Shown: positions 24,901 to 35,522, numbered from the stretch's first letter. The stretch: 64,000 bases of DNA from Colletotrichum lupini (GCF_023278565.1 NC_064678.1:2046001-2110000), one strand, 5' to 3'. The notes: a model not told the origin generated them from the sequence alone. Program-made: numbers and translations.

Positions 24901-25107
24901 AGACCTCTTCTGTCCCGCTCTCACCACAGCATGCTGAGGACCTACTGACTATCCGCCCCTCCATCCTTTCACTCACGTATACTTTACGCCGTCCTCTACG
25001 CCAAAGTCTTTTGGCCCACGGTCACCCACCAAAGTCGTCTAGGTCATCGGTATCCGTATTTCCGCCACCTAAACAACATCCTCGACGACATACGCAGAAA
25101 CATCGCC
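18961..25107. other. Gene-poor region upstream of the FAD reductase
   Basis: About 6 kb without a convincing gene. Frames of 100-230 codons occur but none has a domain and most overlap on both strands. Exact TACGGAGTA/TACTCCGTA motifs lie at 19887, 22958, 23735 and 24447. Short runs of ACCT/TAGG occur near 23230-23410. From about 24550 to 25107 the plus strand becomes pyrimidine-rich, as expected for the leader of the gene at 25108. Confidence 0.45.
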
Positions 25108-26979
25108 ATGCACAGCACCATGGCGACCACGGCCATGGCTTCCCAACTCATCGGGGCTACCAGCAACTGCATTCCCGAGGAGCCCAGCGTCTCTTCCGTC
25201 GCACCTTCTCTCACCTACTCGGAAGAGTCAGAGGATCAAGATGAGGAAATCCAAGCCCCTAGGAGGCGGCGCGCTTCTACCCGCCTCATTGCCCAGAGCC
25301 CTGCCGACATCCAGCGTATCACGGGCGAATCGACAGCTCAATTGATCCAGAGATGCTGCGGTGGCGGCTGCTGCATGAAGTTGGGCGCCAAGAAGGAGGG
25401 TCTCGAGTACGAGAGCATCCCCTTCCCCGATAACCACGCGTACAAGTCACTCGCCCTTAAGATTGGCGACATTCCCACAAAGTTGACCAACATCGCCGAC
25501 CTGCCCGAGCAAACCGTTTTCTTCGAGCCCGTACCTCGTTCCACTGCGACCCCAGCCGTCGCCTCGTCTCCCACAGACTCAGCAATCTCTCTGGGTGCTG
25601 ATGCGCGCGAGGACAAGACGGCAGACGCACTCGCCACCGTCCAGAACCAGCTCAAGGACTTCACAATCGATAACATCGATACCGCCCGAGAGCCTCCCAG
25701 ATACGTTCAGCCTCACCCGCCTTACCACGTCTACGCCGCACGCATCGACTCGACCCGTGAGTTGACTAAGCCCGGCGCCGAGAAGCGCACCTACCACTTC
25801 GACCTCGATATCACAAGTTACCCGGGCGAGGAAGACATGGACTTCAGGGTCGGCGGTGCCATTGGTGTTATGGCACCCAACGATAAGGATTGTGTCGACG
25901 ATGTTTTCGACGCCCTCATGGTGCCTCGGTTCCTTCGGGACAAGCCGGTCCTGATGAAGACCACCAAGGGCCGCTGGCCTACCGTGTGGGGCGACGACCA
26001 GGCCCGCGAGATGGTCACCACGCGCCGGGACTTGCTTACCTGGTGCTCCGATATCCAGTCTTACCCCCCGACCAAGCAGCTTCTGCGCATTCTTGCCGAG
26101 TACGCCGAGGACCCTAATGAGAAGAAGTTGTTGACGTACCTTTGTGCCGCCGAAGGCCATGGCGTCTTCTGCGACTTCCGCACCGGACCCCACGTTTCCC
26201 TCTCCCAGCTCTTGCACGCGTTCCCGAGCTCCCACCCGCCCATGGACCTCCTGCTGTCCTCCTTGCAGACGTTGATGCCGCGCTTCTACTCTCTGTCCAA
26301 CGACCCGCACGACGCCTACAAGACGCGCGATGGCAAGGTGCACCGGCTGATCGAGATTGCCGTCACGGTTCATGAGACTGCTGACTGGCGTCGCGGTCTC
26401 CGTACCGGTATCGGCTCCGGTTTCTTCGAGCGCCAGGCCCAGAAGTGGTTGGAGGCGAAGCGCAACGGAGAAACCCCAGAGATCCACATCCCCATGTTCA
26501 AGGGCCTCATGGCCAACCCTCTCGCCAAGCAATTCGTCTCCGACGGCCCCATGCTCCTCATTGGTGCTGGCGTTGGCATCGCTCCGTTCAGAGGCTTCGT
26601 CCAGCGTCGCTTGAAGACGGCCAACTGTGCAAACAAGGTCTGGGTTCTCCAGGGCATTCGCGACTCGCTCGTCGACGAGATCTACAGTGGCGAGTGGGGC
26701 GTTCACGAGGACGAGGTCAAGCGTGTTGTTCAGAGCCGTCGCGGCGAGAGTCGTTACGTCCAAGAGGAGGTGCGCAACCAGGCCGACCTGGTATGGTACA
26801 TTGCGAACGCCGTCGACGGTCGCGTCTTCGTGTGCGGAAGCACCAAGGGCATGGGCGAGGGCGTTGAAGAGGCTCTCGTCGATGTGGCCATGCAAAAGGG
26901 CAACCTCGAGCGTGAGGAGGCCAAGAAGTACTGGGAGCTCAAGAAGGAGGCCGGCCAGTACATTGCCGAGACGTGGTAA
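25108..26979 (+). CDS. FAD/NADPH ferredoxin-reductase-type oxidoreductase lacking an FMN domain
   Basis: The 623-aa product resembles the FAD-NADPH half of cytochrome P450 reductase and sulfite reductase flavoprotein. Visible motifs are the FAD-binding RFYS (392-395), a Gly/Ser FAD loop GIGSGFF (434-440), the pyrophosphate/NADPH loop GAGVGIAPFRGF (486-497), the NADP-site CGSTKGMG (576-583), and a C-terminal Trp (623) that in this superfamily stacks on the flavin. Residues 1-200 hold no flavodoxin-like FMN domain. They are mostly low complexity, with a striking CCGGGCC cluster at 83-89. It probably transfers electrons from NADPH through FAD to an unknown acceptor. A cytosolic or membrane-tethered location cannot be decided. 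Met1 (25108) is used, but Met5 (25120) lies in a better CACCATGGC context. Strong C-ending codon bias suggests high expression. Confidence 0.88.
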   Translation: MHSTMATTAMASQLIGATSNCIPEEPSVSSVAPSLTYSEESEDQDEEIQAPRRRRASTRLIAQSPADIQRITGESTAQLIQRCCGGGCCMKLGAKKEGLEYESIPFPDNHAYKSLALKIGDIPTKLTNIADLPEQTVFFEPVPRSTATPAVASSPTDSAISLGADAREDKTADALATVQNQLKDFTIDNIDTAREPPRYVQPHPPYHVYAARIDSTRELTKPGAEKRTYHFDLDITSYPGEEDMDFRVGGAIGVMAPNDKDCVDDVFDALMVPRFLRDKPVLMKTTKGRWPTVWGDDQAREMVTTRRDLLTWCSDIQSYPPTKQLLRILAEYAEDPNEKKLLTYLCAAEGHGVFCDFRTGPHVSLSQLLHAFPSSHPPMDLLLSSLQTLMPRFYSLSNDPHDAYKTRDGKVHRLIEIAVTVHETADWRRGLRTGIGSGFFERQAQKWLEAKRNGETPEIHIPMFKGLMANPLAKQFVSDGPMLLIGAGVGIAPFRGFVQRRLKTANCANKVWVLQGIRDSLVDEIYSGEWGVHEDEVKRVVQSRRGESRYVQEEVRNQADLVWYIANAVDGRVFVCGSTKGMGEGVEEALVDVAMQKGNLEREEAKKYWELKKEAGQYIAETW

Positions 26980-27700
26980 GGTGCTGGTGGGCGGGCAGAC
27001 CCCCGCCATTTTATAAGTCTAGCATCCTCTTACCAAAGGCCCCAAAAGTCCGCAAGTCCCGGAGAAGGATGCGAACTCGGGGATTTTATGGTCGGGGCGG
27101 GCGGCTTACTGCTGACGCGGACGATCATTCGGTGCCTGGCGCTGCTGTGCCACCGAACTCGGACATAAAAACGGCTTCGGTCTCATCGGATGTAAGAGAT
27201 TAAATGCCAACAGCCGCGCATGGCGACGAAAAAAAAACACAAAAAGGTCAATGACCCCCCGAAACATATTAAGAGCATGGGGGGAATGACGAGGGATGCA
27301 ACCTCGTAACAAAAAGGGCAACAACCTAGACGGCGTTTTCGGGCGGGTTCAAGGGACATGATTTTCTGACAACCAAAAAAGACATTGGGCTGTTGCGAGA
27401 CAGGGTTTTTCTTTTTCATTGTTTTGTCAACTACGGCATCACGGTGTTGACGGGAGTCAAAATGGGTTTTCAAAGAAGGCATTCATTGGATTGCTTTCAC
27501 CTTGGGTGCTGTCAGTCGCAGCGTCCAGTCTCTAGCATGTATGTAGTATAGGCGATGGCTTTCACTGTAGCATTAACAAAAACTGTTCAACAATCGAAAG
27601 TTCGGGAGATTAGTGAGACTTCACAAGGCCATGAGTAAGAAGCATCGGTGGTGAGTAGGTAATCACTACTTCACGGGTATAGCAAGGTGGGCTGCTGTTC
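26980..27700. other. 3' flank of the FAD reductase and spacer
   Basis: No gene seen. Short A-rich runs occur at 27229-27238 and T-rich runs near 27410. The sequence changes to AT-rich material after about 27600. Confidence 0.45.
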
Positions 27701-28350
27701 TCTTATGAACGACTTCGAGGCTACCTGACTTTAGGATGCAACCATAGATGATGTCTAGCCAGGTTGGCAAGATACAAGGAGGCTCGCCATGCCTTTTGGT
27801 ATATTTAGATATACCCCTGAGGATAAGTCAGTATGTTTGACGGAGCAGCCGGCTCTAATTATACCGTTCCTAGGGCCCTCTATCGGGGTATATAGTTGGC
27901 TGGTTAGAAGGATGTTAGTAAGTGCTCCTGTATAAGTGAGATCGGTGATATAATTGAAGACAACAAGAGGCATCGGCTAGAACGCCTGAAAGAAGGATGA
28001 TAACGAGACTTTTGACAAAGATACATCCCTTCCCGAAGGAATCCATGATGAACTTCACAGGTATCGATCTACGTATTTACTATAAAGACCTTAGGATAGA
28101 TAGCTAGGAGAGTATATCGCTTCTAAGAGCCTTTAGAAGCAGCCGGTTCTTCAATACCAGTGACCCCAAAGAAGAAAAAGACTGCCTTCATGTTTCATTT
28201 ATACTCTCTTAACAAATAAGAAAAGCTTTATAACAATTATCAAATTTCCTATAACCTGAGGAGGGGGAGCGTACGATTTGCTCTGTGAAGTATAGTAAGT
28301 AGGCGGGGTTTACCTCACTTATGCCTGCAAACCCGTGCGCGTCTGACATT
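27701..28350. other. AT-rich island, possible mutated repeat
   Basis: TA-rich sequence with frequent ATAT, CTAG and TAGA words and only short frames. It resembles the island at 16.2-19 kb in composition but I could not align the two by eye. A RIP-decayed repeat is possible; no transposon protein motif was found. Confidence 0.35.
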
Positions 28351-29453
28351 CCCTGGCTACGTTCTTTTGTACCTTGTATCCCTTGCTCTACAGCTTTGTA
28401 GCGAGAGCACAGAAAGCATCTCAATGCGAAGTTCTCTCGGTGCGGGAGACTCGTACCGAGGTCGGCTTTCCTTTTTACCGACGTTCATGTCCATGAAGCT
28501 CCTACCTAGAAATTCCTCCTTGCGAGGTATCGAGGTCCTGTCAAGTATCTCACCTTGCTCTCTTTTACCCGTCCGCACGCGGTAGATGTAACGTGTTCGT
28601 GGACGAATACGAGCGAACGTGAAAGGGAAGATGAATGACGGACTACTTATTCCACCGCGGTGAGTTTGTAGAGATGACATCCGTCCTCCCCCCGTTCGAA
28701 CTTGTCGCACCGACCATACCAAGTACCTACCATGACGGCCCCCATCGACATACCGGCCGGCGCCGCGACCATCCACAACACGGGAACATCTGGTGGATTC
28801 TCCTCCGCTGGCCAATGTCCCCCCTTTAAATACTACTACCCTCGAAGGACTTATGATGGCAGCAAAACGTTCCTTTCTGGGCAACGGTCGGCAAAAGATT
28901 GTAGTTGTCGGTACGTATGGACTTTGCTGGGAAAATCCCCAGTGTGTAAATCCGTGTGCTCCCCCCGAACGGGAAGTATAATTCCGTATTTCCGGTCCCC
29001 CCATCTTTCGCAAAGTTCCCTACTCCGGAACGGAGTGCCCTTTTTGAAAATATCGCCACCCACCGAACGGGCCCGGTTATCGCCGGCGAAGACTGTCTTG
29101 CGCCGGTCCTGACATGGTCCCGGGCGCCACAACGCTTGGAAGTTCTTGGCGAAGAGACGGTAGACACGGCATGCGCCGTGCTTCATAACGGAAGCCGAAA
29201 CTCTTTGCGCCGGGCAGGTTCCCTTCCGGAGGAAGGGGGGGGGGAACATGTCAACTTGGTGCTCCGAAGTGGAGCTACTCACCGGTCGCATATGGTTCAT
29301 GTGGGCGAAATATGTCCGTACCTCACTTGGTATCCGTATGGAGACGACCGGGACTGCCATTCAGTATTGCGCCATCGTGATGGGGCTGGTGGCTGGACGG
29401 GGCGGGAGTAAGGTAGTTCTGGCGGGGTGGGTTCTCGCGCGCGGTTATGGATC

Positions 29454-29484
<31 letters not shown>

Positions 29485-29590
29485 TTTTCGCTTTTGTTTC
29501 TCGGGGGGGGGGGGGGGGGGTGGGGGGGGGGGGGGGGGGGGGGGGGGGCGGGGGGGGGGGGGGGGGGTGGGTGGGGTGGGGGGGGGGGGG
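29454..29590. repeat. Long interrupted poly-G block
   Basis: Uninterrupted G runs of 29 (29454-29482), 18 (29503-29520), 27 (29522-29548) and 18 (29550-29567), then G runs broken by single T residues to 29590. A 20-base T/C-rich spacer separates the first two. The block either can form G-quadruplexes or reflects a sequencing/assembly artefact. Confidence 0.9.
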
Positions 29591-31181
29591 CTCTGGCTTA
29601 TTCAGCTGCTTGTCATCGCGCGGGTGTGTGTAAGTATGTGTGTGTGTGTGGGGGGGCCAGGGCCCTGTGCTTCTGCGTTCAGGATAGCTTTGCTCATTTG
29701 AGCGATGCGCTGGGACTTTGAGTCGTGCAAGTTGTGCGATCGTACCTGGCATCTAGAGAAGACAGAATACTGGCGCGCGTTGACTCTTGTCTTGGGAATT
29801 GATAATCATGAGTGCTGGTTTGTAATTCAGCAAATGCCCAACCGCGCCGGCGGTTCTGGAGGCACGGATGGTGGAGTGTACGGTCGACGGTCGTCGTCGT
29901 TTACCCGACCCGCGCGGGAACTTGGGAGAAAGGGGTCTCGGATGAGATGCGGCGACTTTTGAGATGCGCCTTGGTGTTGCTGCTGCAGGATCCGATCTGG
30001 GTGCTCGCTGCTTGTGGATACCTTCTTGGAGCAGGTCGGCCGCGAGCTTTCGAGTCTTGGGACGCGCGGGAAAGGCGCAGGGCGCAGGGCGCATCGCCAT
30101 GCATGTCTTTGAACGTGTCTGTTCCCCAGCGAAGCACTTGGGCAACTAGAGATGGTCGGACGATCAGGGGAGACGGGAATGGCAGACACACGCGCGGTAG
30201 ATTGGAAATGAAATGCTCGGGGGGGGAGGGGAAGCTATGAAGCTATCCAGGAGGCTTGTTTTCGCCCCCAATCTCGTGTCTCTCCCCTGGGTCTGTTCTT
30301 CACCGCCTGCAAGGGGGTGGGTGATGCAGGTACTCTGTAGAGCTGGACGGCACGACGTGTGCATTCGTAGCGTGATGTATCTGGAGTCTGTCATTATTCT
30401 AGAATTTTCGCGACGGGCGTGGCGCACGCCCGCATGGGCGTCTATTCCCTCTCGTTGCAATTCCCGCGCGGTGGATGTTTGCATCGTTCCCCGATTCCCC
30501 GAGAAAATATCGGGAACCGGAACCATAGCATGCTCTCTTTCTTCCACATTGGCATTGCACGAGAGATAAGGTACCTTACTCTAGGGAACCCCCTCATAAA
30601 AGCTTGTCTTTGGGTAGCGGTAGCTACCACGAATTGATGTAAATTGGCGAGTAAGAAGTCCAATTATCATCGAGTTCGTGAACAAACTACCTTGCAAGTT
30701 GTATGTATGAATGTACCTATCGCGTTGTCTTTGTGAGGTTGAACCGCAGGAATGAAAATGCAAAAGGTACCCCGCCAGCGGAATGATGTCAATTCAGTAC
30801 TCCGAATCCGTGTACCGCCCGCTTAATCATCCCCCAAGCTTCCCCAATACAGCCTAGTTTTTGTGTAGAGTGACATGACAAAGAAATGCGATTCTGCAGC
30901 GAATTGTGACTCGCCGTCGGCCATTGGAACCAGCGGGGAAAAAAAAAGATTCCGCTTCATCGCGCCGGAGCTTTCCTGCGCTATCGACTCCTTGCCAGCC
31001 ATGTCAGTCTCAATCTCTGAGGCCTAGGTAAAGGTACATCATGTTGGTGAACTGGCGCCAGTTGGATATCATTGGGGTGCCATTGGTAATCCGGTACACG
31101 CTTGATTACCACACCATTTGCTCAGCGGCCGGGTCCTCGTCCCCCCAAAGCACGCCTTTGGCGCTCGAGCATCTTCAGTCA

Positions 31182-31197
31182 GGGGGGGGGGGGGGGG
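31182..31197. repeat. G16 homopolymer
   Basis: Sixteen consecutive G residues about 400 bp upstream of the nitroreductase start. Confidence 0.9.
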
Positions 31198-31498
31198 TGG
31201 TCCCCATCCGATGATGGAGACGCCCTGATCCATGGCATGGAGGGGCAGAGAAGCGGGGACCTTGGGCTTGTAGTGTAGCTCTTTGGCGCACCTACTTGCT
31301 TGTTTGCTTCCGACCGCAGTGCTGCTTGCTGTGGTTGCTAGGTGTTGCTGTCGATGTGGGGGAGGAGGGGTGCGAGGGAGGGAGAGGTTTCCAACGGGTT
31401 CTGAGACGCCTTTGCGGGAGAAATCCCAAAGGCGGGATGGGAAAGGTATCCGTACCTAGCGTAAGTACGGACACTCCGTAGCCATTGTGGTTCCCATG

Positions 31499-31514
31499 CC
31501 CCCCCCCCCCCCCC
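31499..31514. repeat. C16 homopolymer
   Basis: Sixteen consecutive C residues about 20 bp upstream of the TATA box of the nitroreductase gene. It is complementary to the G16 run 300 bp further upstream. Confidence 0.9.
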
Positions 31515-31534
31515 TTCCTCTCGTCTCCCATCGG

Positions 31535-31541
31535 TATATAA
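31535..31541 (+). promoter_or_regulatory. TATA box of the nitroreductase gene
   Basis: A TATATAA element 52 bp before the ATG at 31593. The close spacing implies a very short leader for the long form, or transcripts that begin inside it and use the second Met. Confidence 0.55.
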
Positions 31542-31592
31542 CCCATCGAGACGCCCTCCCCCCATCTCGCATACCTGAAAGAGAGAAGAACC

Positions 31593-32336
31593 ATGATCAG
31601 CATCACCAGAACAGCAATCCAAGCAACAAAGAGACTCTCCACCCTCCGTCCTCTCACCACCACAACCATCACCACAAAACAACACCAGTTCTCCAGAACC
31701 TTCACCTCAACCACCGCCAAAATGTCCGCCCCCAGCGCAAACCTCATCCTCGACGCCGTCAAGGCCCGCCGCACCTACTACCCCCTCTCCAAGACCCTCC
31801 CCATCGAGACCGCCCGCGTCGACGACATCGTCAAGACCGCCCTCGCCCACGTCCCCTCCTCCTTCAACTCCCAGTCCAACCGCGTCGTCGTCCTCCACGG
31901 CGCAGAGCACGAAAAGTTCTGGGACATTGCCCTCTCCGTCCTCAAGGCCATCGTCCCCGCCGAGCAGTGGGAGTCCACCAGCGGCAAGCTCAACATGTTC
32001 AAGGGCGCCGCCGGCTCCGTCCTCTTCTTCGAGGACCAGGACGTCGTCAACGGCATGCAGGAGAAGTTCGCCCTGTACGCCGACCGCTTCCCCGTCTGGG
32101 CCAACCAGTCCGACGGCATGCTCCAGTTCGCCGTCTGGACCGCCCTCGAGGCCGAGGGCCTCGGCGCCAACCTGCAGCACTACAACCCGCTCGTCGACCA
32201 GCAGGTCGCCGCCGAGTGGAAGGTCCCCGCCAGCTGGAAGCTCAACGCCCAGCTCGTCTTTGGCGGCAAGACGGGCGAGGCCGGCCCCAAGGAGTTCAAG
32301 CCCATCGAGGACATCTTCAAGACCTTCAGCTCGTAG
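31593..32336 (+). CDS. Nitroreductase family protein, Frm2/Hbn1-like
   Basis: The 247-aa protein belongs to the compact FMN-dependent nitroreductases typified by yeast Frm2 and Hbn1, which reduce nitro-aromatics or quinones with NAD(P)H. The core runs from about residue 44 to 247. It shows the N-terminal FMN-phosphate motif ARRTYYPLSK (58-67), the SSFNSQSNRVV strand (86-96), and the late segment with AVWTALEAEGLGANLQHYNP. Residues 1-43 are an add-on rich in Arg, Thr and Ser without acidic residues, a good mitochondrial presequence. Met44 in AKMSAPSAN matches the usual start of the family, so dual cytosolic and mitochondrial forms are plausible. Codons end almost exclusively in C or G, stronger than in neighbours, pointing to high expression. 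It is convergent with the decarboxylase gene 530 bp downstream. Confidence 0.9.
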   Translation: MISITRTAIQATKRLSTLRPLTTTTITTKQHQFSRTFTSTTAKMSAPSANLILDAVKARRTYYPLSKTLPIETARVDDIVKTALAHVPSSFNSQSNRVVVLHGAEHEKFWDIALSVLKAIVPAEQWESTSGKLNMFKGAAGSVLFFEDQDVVNGMQEKFALYADRFPVWANQSDGMLQFAVWTALEAEGLGANLQHYNPLVDQQVAAEWKVPASWKLNAQLVFGGKTGEAGPKEFKPIEDIFKTFSS

Positions 32337-32865
32337 ACGACGATAGAACGGGACGCCTGGAACCTGCGAGTGTTCAAGAGAGGAGATAAAGTCAGTGGAG
32401 GAAAACACATATAAAGCTGCATCTGCTGGAGTTTTTTTTCTGGCCCACCCTGTTTGGCTATTTAGACAATCTTTAGCGATGGACTTTTGAATGAATTTAA
32501 TGCATTGAAATGATTCCAAAACATTTGTTTGTCGTCGTCTCTCCAAATCCTTTCGGAATAAAAAAAAAAAAAAAAGGTGCCATGTAAGTAAGACGGGATC
32601 GGCGCCACACTCACGGAAGCCAATAGAATCCGCCCATTCGAAATAAGGATCTGACGCCACGCGCTGACGGGCACAACGGGATTCAAATCACACTTTGGGA
32701 ATTCGGGCTGACATCGATGGTGGTACTCCATAGCGCTGAGCCTAGGACACTACGAAAAACAAGATGAATTGAGCTCTCCGTTTTTGTTGTTCATCGCGAC
32801 GCTCTAAGTCGATTGGTGTATATGTGTACATGGACATTCGTCCTATTTAGACAAAAAGACATCTT
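32337..32865. other. Convergent intergenic region
   Basis: Shared 3' flank of the nitroreductase and phosphatidylserine decarboxylase genes. A run of sixteen A residues at 32560-32575, preceded by GGAAT so that it contains an AATAAA word, may serve 3' end formation on the plus strand. No gene seen. Confidence 0.5.
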
Positions 32866-34453
32866 TTACTCTTCTTCAATAAATCCCAACGCCTGGCCCA
32901 TTCTGACCGTCTGGCCCTTTTCAACAGCCCATCTCCAGCCAGACTTGTCATCCGGCGTTTTGCCCTCGGTCGGCGCCTCAAACACCAGCACAATGGTGCT
33001 ACCGAGCTGGAAACCACCCATCTCCTCGCCTCTCCGCAGAGCGTGACCACCGAGCACGGGACTGGCCGAGGCATACGTCGCCTCGGCGAACCCCGTGTAG
33101 GGCTCACCGCGGGCCGCAGCCTCCTCCGCAGCACGGTCGGCCGCCGTGTCCGTGGTCAAGCTGTTAGTGCGCAGCTCACGATCAAAGTTGATCTTGATGG
33201 ATCCCACGTTGGTGGCACCGACGGGGACATAGCTGAAGAATCCGTAGCGCCAGCGGCCGAGGAGAACGACGCGCTCGTTGAGAGTGAAGAGACCGGGCAG
33301 CGTGCGCTGGAGGTACGGGGAGACGCTGTAGAGCTCGCCGGCAAAGTGACGGCGGCGTTCGACGACCCAGTTGGCGGGCGAGTGGAAGCGGTGGTAGTCC
33401 CCGGGGGCCAAGTAGATGACGGCGTAGTACAAGGACGTCTTGTTGTCGGGCGAGATCAGGTCGTACCAGGGCTTCTCGCCGAGGGCGAGGTCGGCGCGAA
33501 CCTCGGAGACGGCAGACGGCGAGGGTGGCTCGACGGCCTCGTCTTTGAGGGAACCCTTGCGCACCGACATGGCAGCGCCCGAAAGGAGGCTGGGCACGGT
33601 GTAGGAGATGCCATTGACGCGTGCAAACTCCTCATCCGTCTTGACGAGGTCCTCGCTGGGGGAGATGTTGGCCTTGTCCGCCTCAGCTTCCTGAGGTGTG
33701 GACCATCCGCTCGCGATACTTGATGTGGGTGTGTTCTTGCCGAGGAGCGCGTCGATGCTGTACGTCATGCCCTTGACCTGCTCGATATCTCCGCCTTCAA
33801 TCTGGCCGTATTGCAAGACGCGGCCATCAGAGGGAGAGAGCAGGGCGTTGGAGTCTGGGTGGAGGGGACGGGAACCGGGCTTGAGTTGGCGGTAAAAGAA
33901 AGAGGCGAGGTTCGGATATGTTCGCAAATCGGGTTCGGCGACTTCGTTCAAGCTGTCGAGGTAGGTTAGCATAGAATGATGCCAGACTCGGACTTTTCGA
34001 TAGACTATACTTGACGCCAAAGATCCATGAGTAGAGCTTGAAACCGGGAACACGAAGGTAGTAAGGGATAGTCAATTCGTTGAAGCGACCCCAAAGCCTC
34101 GAAATCGCTTTCAAGGGCAGCGTCGACATGACCTGGACCTGCCATGGTCCGTCGGGCCTGATCTTTGCGCGTTTCTTAGGCGGCGCGCCATCCTGGACGT
34201 CGTCCCTCTCCTGCTTCTCGCGCTCGCGCGTCGAGACCTTGTAGAACTGGACCAGGCCCAGGAAGCCGATGCCGAGGCCGACGGGGATCTGGTACCACTG
34301 CACTTTGCTGTTGTTGAGGGCGTGCCGCAGGCGGGAGGAGAAGCGAGGGCGCTGCTGCTGCTGGGAGAAGAATCGGGTCGAGGCGCAGGGGCCGTGGAGA
34401 GAGAAGAGGTTGGTGGCCCGTAGCTGGCTCTGGCGAGCGTACAGCGTAGCCAT
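32866..34453 (-). CDS. psd1: Phosphatidylserine decarboxylase proenzyme, mitochondrial (Psd1 type)
   Basis: Converts phosphatidylserine to phosphatidylethanolamine in the mitochondrial inner membrane. Exons 34453-34011 and 33952-32866 are joined across a 58-nt intron (34010-33953; branch ATGCTAAC, acceptor CGACAG), giving 509 aa. The join creates the family's conserved GVNLNEVAEPDLRTYPNL region. The N-terminus is a basic presequence (1-45) followed by one membrane segment (about 53-70, IPVGLGIGFLGLVQFY). Catalytic landmarks are SPSDGR, GDYHRFHSP and the self-cleavage LGST motif at 464-467. Autolysis between Gly and Ser makes the pyruvoyl alpha chain of 44 residues. A fungal-type insertion rich in Ser and Thr separates the Asp and His motifs. 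It is transcribed divergently from the UBL protein gene, sharing about 1.07 kb of upstream DNA. Confidence 0.95.
33953..34010 (-). other. Intron of the phosphatidylserine decarboxylase gene
   Basis: 58 nt, donor GTATAG, branch ATGCTAAC, acceptor CGACAG. Removal restores the conserved junction GVN-LNEVAEPDLR. Read through, the frame closes before the catalytic part. Confidence 0.9.
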
Positions 34454-35522
34454 GGTGGGAATGGGACCTCAATCGAGGGGGTTTGCGATTGTTTGGGGCC
34501 ACCGGGCTTTTGGCTGGGTTTGCGGGGACGAGCAAATGGGCCAGACGATGACACTTTGGATGAGCAGGCGTCTTGCGATAAGATCTTGCAGCTCGGCAGC
34601 GGCAGCTTTGGGATGACGCAGCACGAACCATCCGACTGCGCTAGTCTCATTTGGGTAACTAGGAGCAACGTCCTCTCCATGATGCATTTGAATAGACTTC
34701 GAGCACACAAAACTGCTGGAAGCCGAGGAGCGTCATTTCATCTTTTCAAAGTTGTGTTGAGGAGACTTTTCCCAAGCAAATTCGGTATTAATTTATAAAG
34801 GCTGCACTGTGGCTCGAACTCGTAAGCCACCAGCCTCATAAAAGGAGAAGTACTTGAGTCGTCCATCTTTGACAGGTCTCAATTGTTCCATGTGTGTCTG
34901 AAGCTCGAGAGACTCAACTTCAACTCCCCGAATTTCTCATCATTTTTGCCTGCCCTGGGTTAGTCACTTGGGCAGAGGGATGAGATTTAGTGAAACTCTT
35001 GCGTCTCTGTGACCGTGGCGTTGCTGACCCCTTGAATGCATCACTATTGCCTCTGGTGACACAGCTCATATTCACATACACATCTTCATAGAGAACATGC
35101 AAATCGCATAGAAATCAGAGTGACAGGAAGGTAAGCCTGTCAAAGACGAACACCGATAGGTAAGTTCCAGGTGATGCATACCTCCCTTCCCTCAATGTAA
35201 CTGAGGATCAGATGCATCTCATCTTTTGGCTTACATAATCGGGCTGTCACCACCCGCCCGATTGGGACAGCGTGCATGGATCGGGCCTTCCGGGTCCCAG
35301 GGACAGACTACGTACCCACGTTTTTAGTGAGGCCAGCGGGTCCGTACCTGAGCTGGAGAGTCTGCAGTCGGAGAGCAACACATGTCCTAAATTTCCCCGT
35401 CTACGAACGACACGGTGACATGAGCATCGTTTCCTTGCGCATACACCACTACTCCTTTCCCGCGGACAATCAGACGAAGCTGCCGCGTCGCGCTCTGCGT
35501 GGCATGACCGATAGGCCTCATC
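34454..35522. promoter_or_regulatory. Divergent intergenic region between psd1 and the UBL protein gene
   Basis: About 1.07 kb with no gene. It must contain the promoters of both genes. I could not recognise a specific operator. Confidence 0.5.

Larger units (their letters stand above)
28351..31592. other. Gene-poor spacer with homopolymer blocks
   Basis: No supported gene. A 218-codon minus-strand frame (28357-29013) and short plus frames around 28702-29112 have no recognisable domain. The stretch holds the long poly-G block at 29454-29590, a G16 run at 31182-31197 and a C16 run at 31499-31514. The last 60 bases are the nitroreductase core promoter. Confidence 0.45.

Noticed and set aside
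25579..27009. 476-codon open frame antisense to the FAD reductase
   Set aside because: It mirrors the C-ending codon bias of the plus-strand gene, has no domain, and the plus strand is unmistakably coding.
28357..29013. 218-codon minus-strand frame
   Set aside because: No domain, composition without codon bias, overlapping frames on the other strand.
29248..29752. Glycine-rich or proline-rich proteins across the poly-G block
   Set aside because: They are translations of homopolymer G or C; no evidence of a real gene.
31182..31514. CRISPR-like or inverted-repeat array
   Set aside because: Only homopolymer runs and microsatellites are present; no spaced direct repeats occur anywhere in the window, and the organism is a fungus.
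31707..32660. 317-codon minus-strand frame over the nitroreductase
   Set aside because: Low-complexity Gly/Leu/Val/Asp composition typical of the reverse of C-biased codons.
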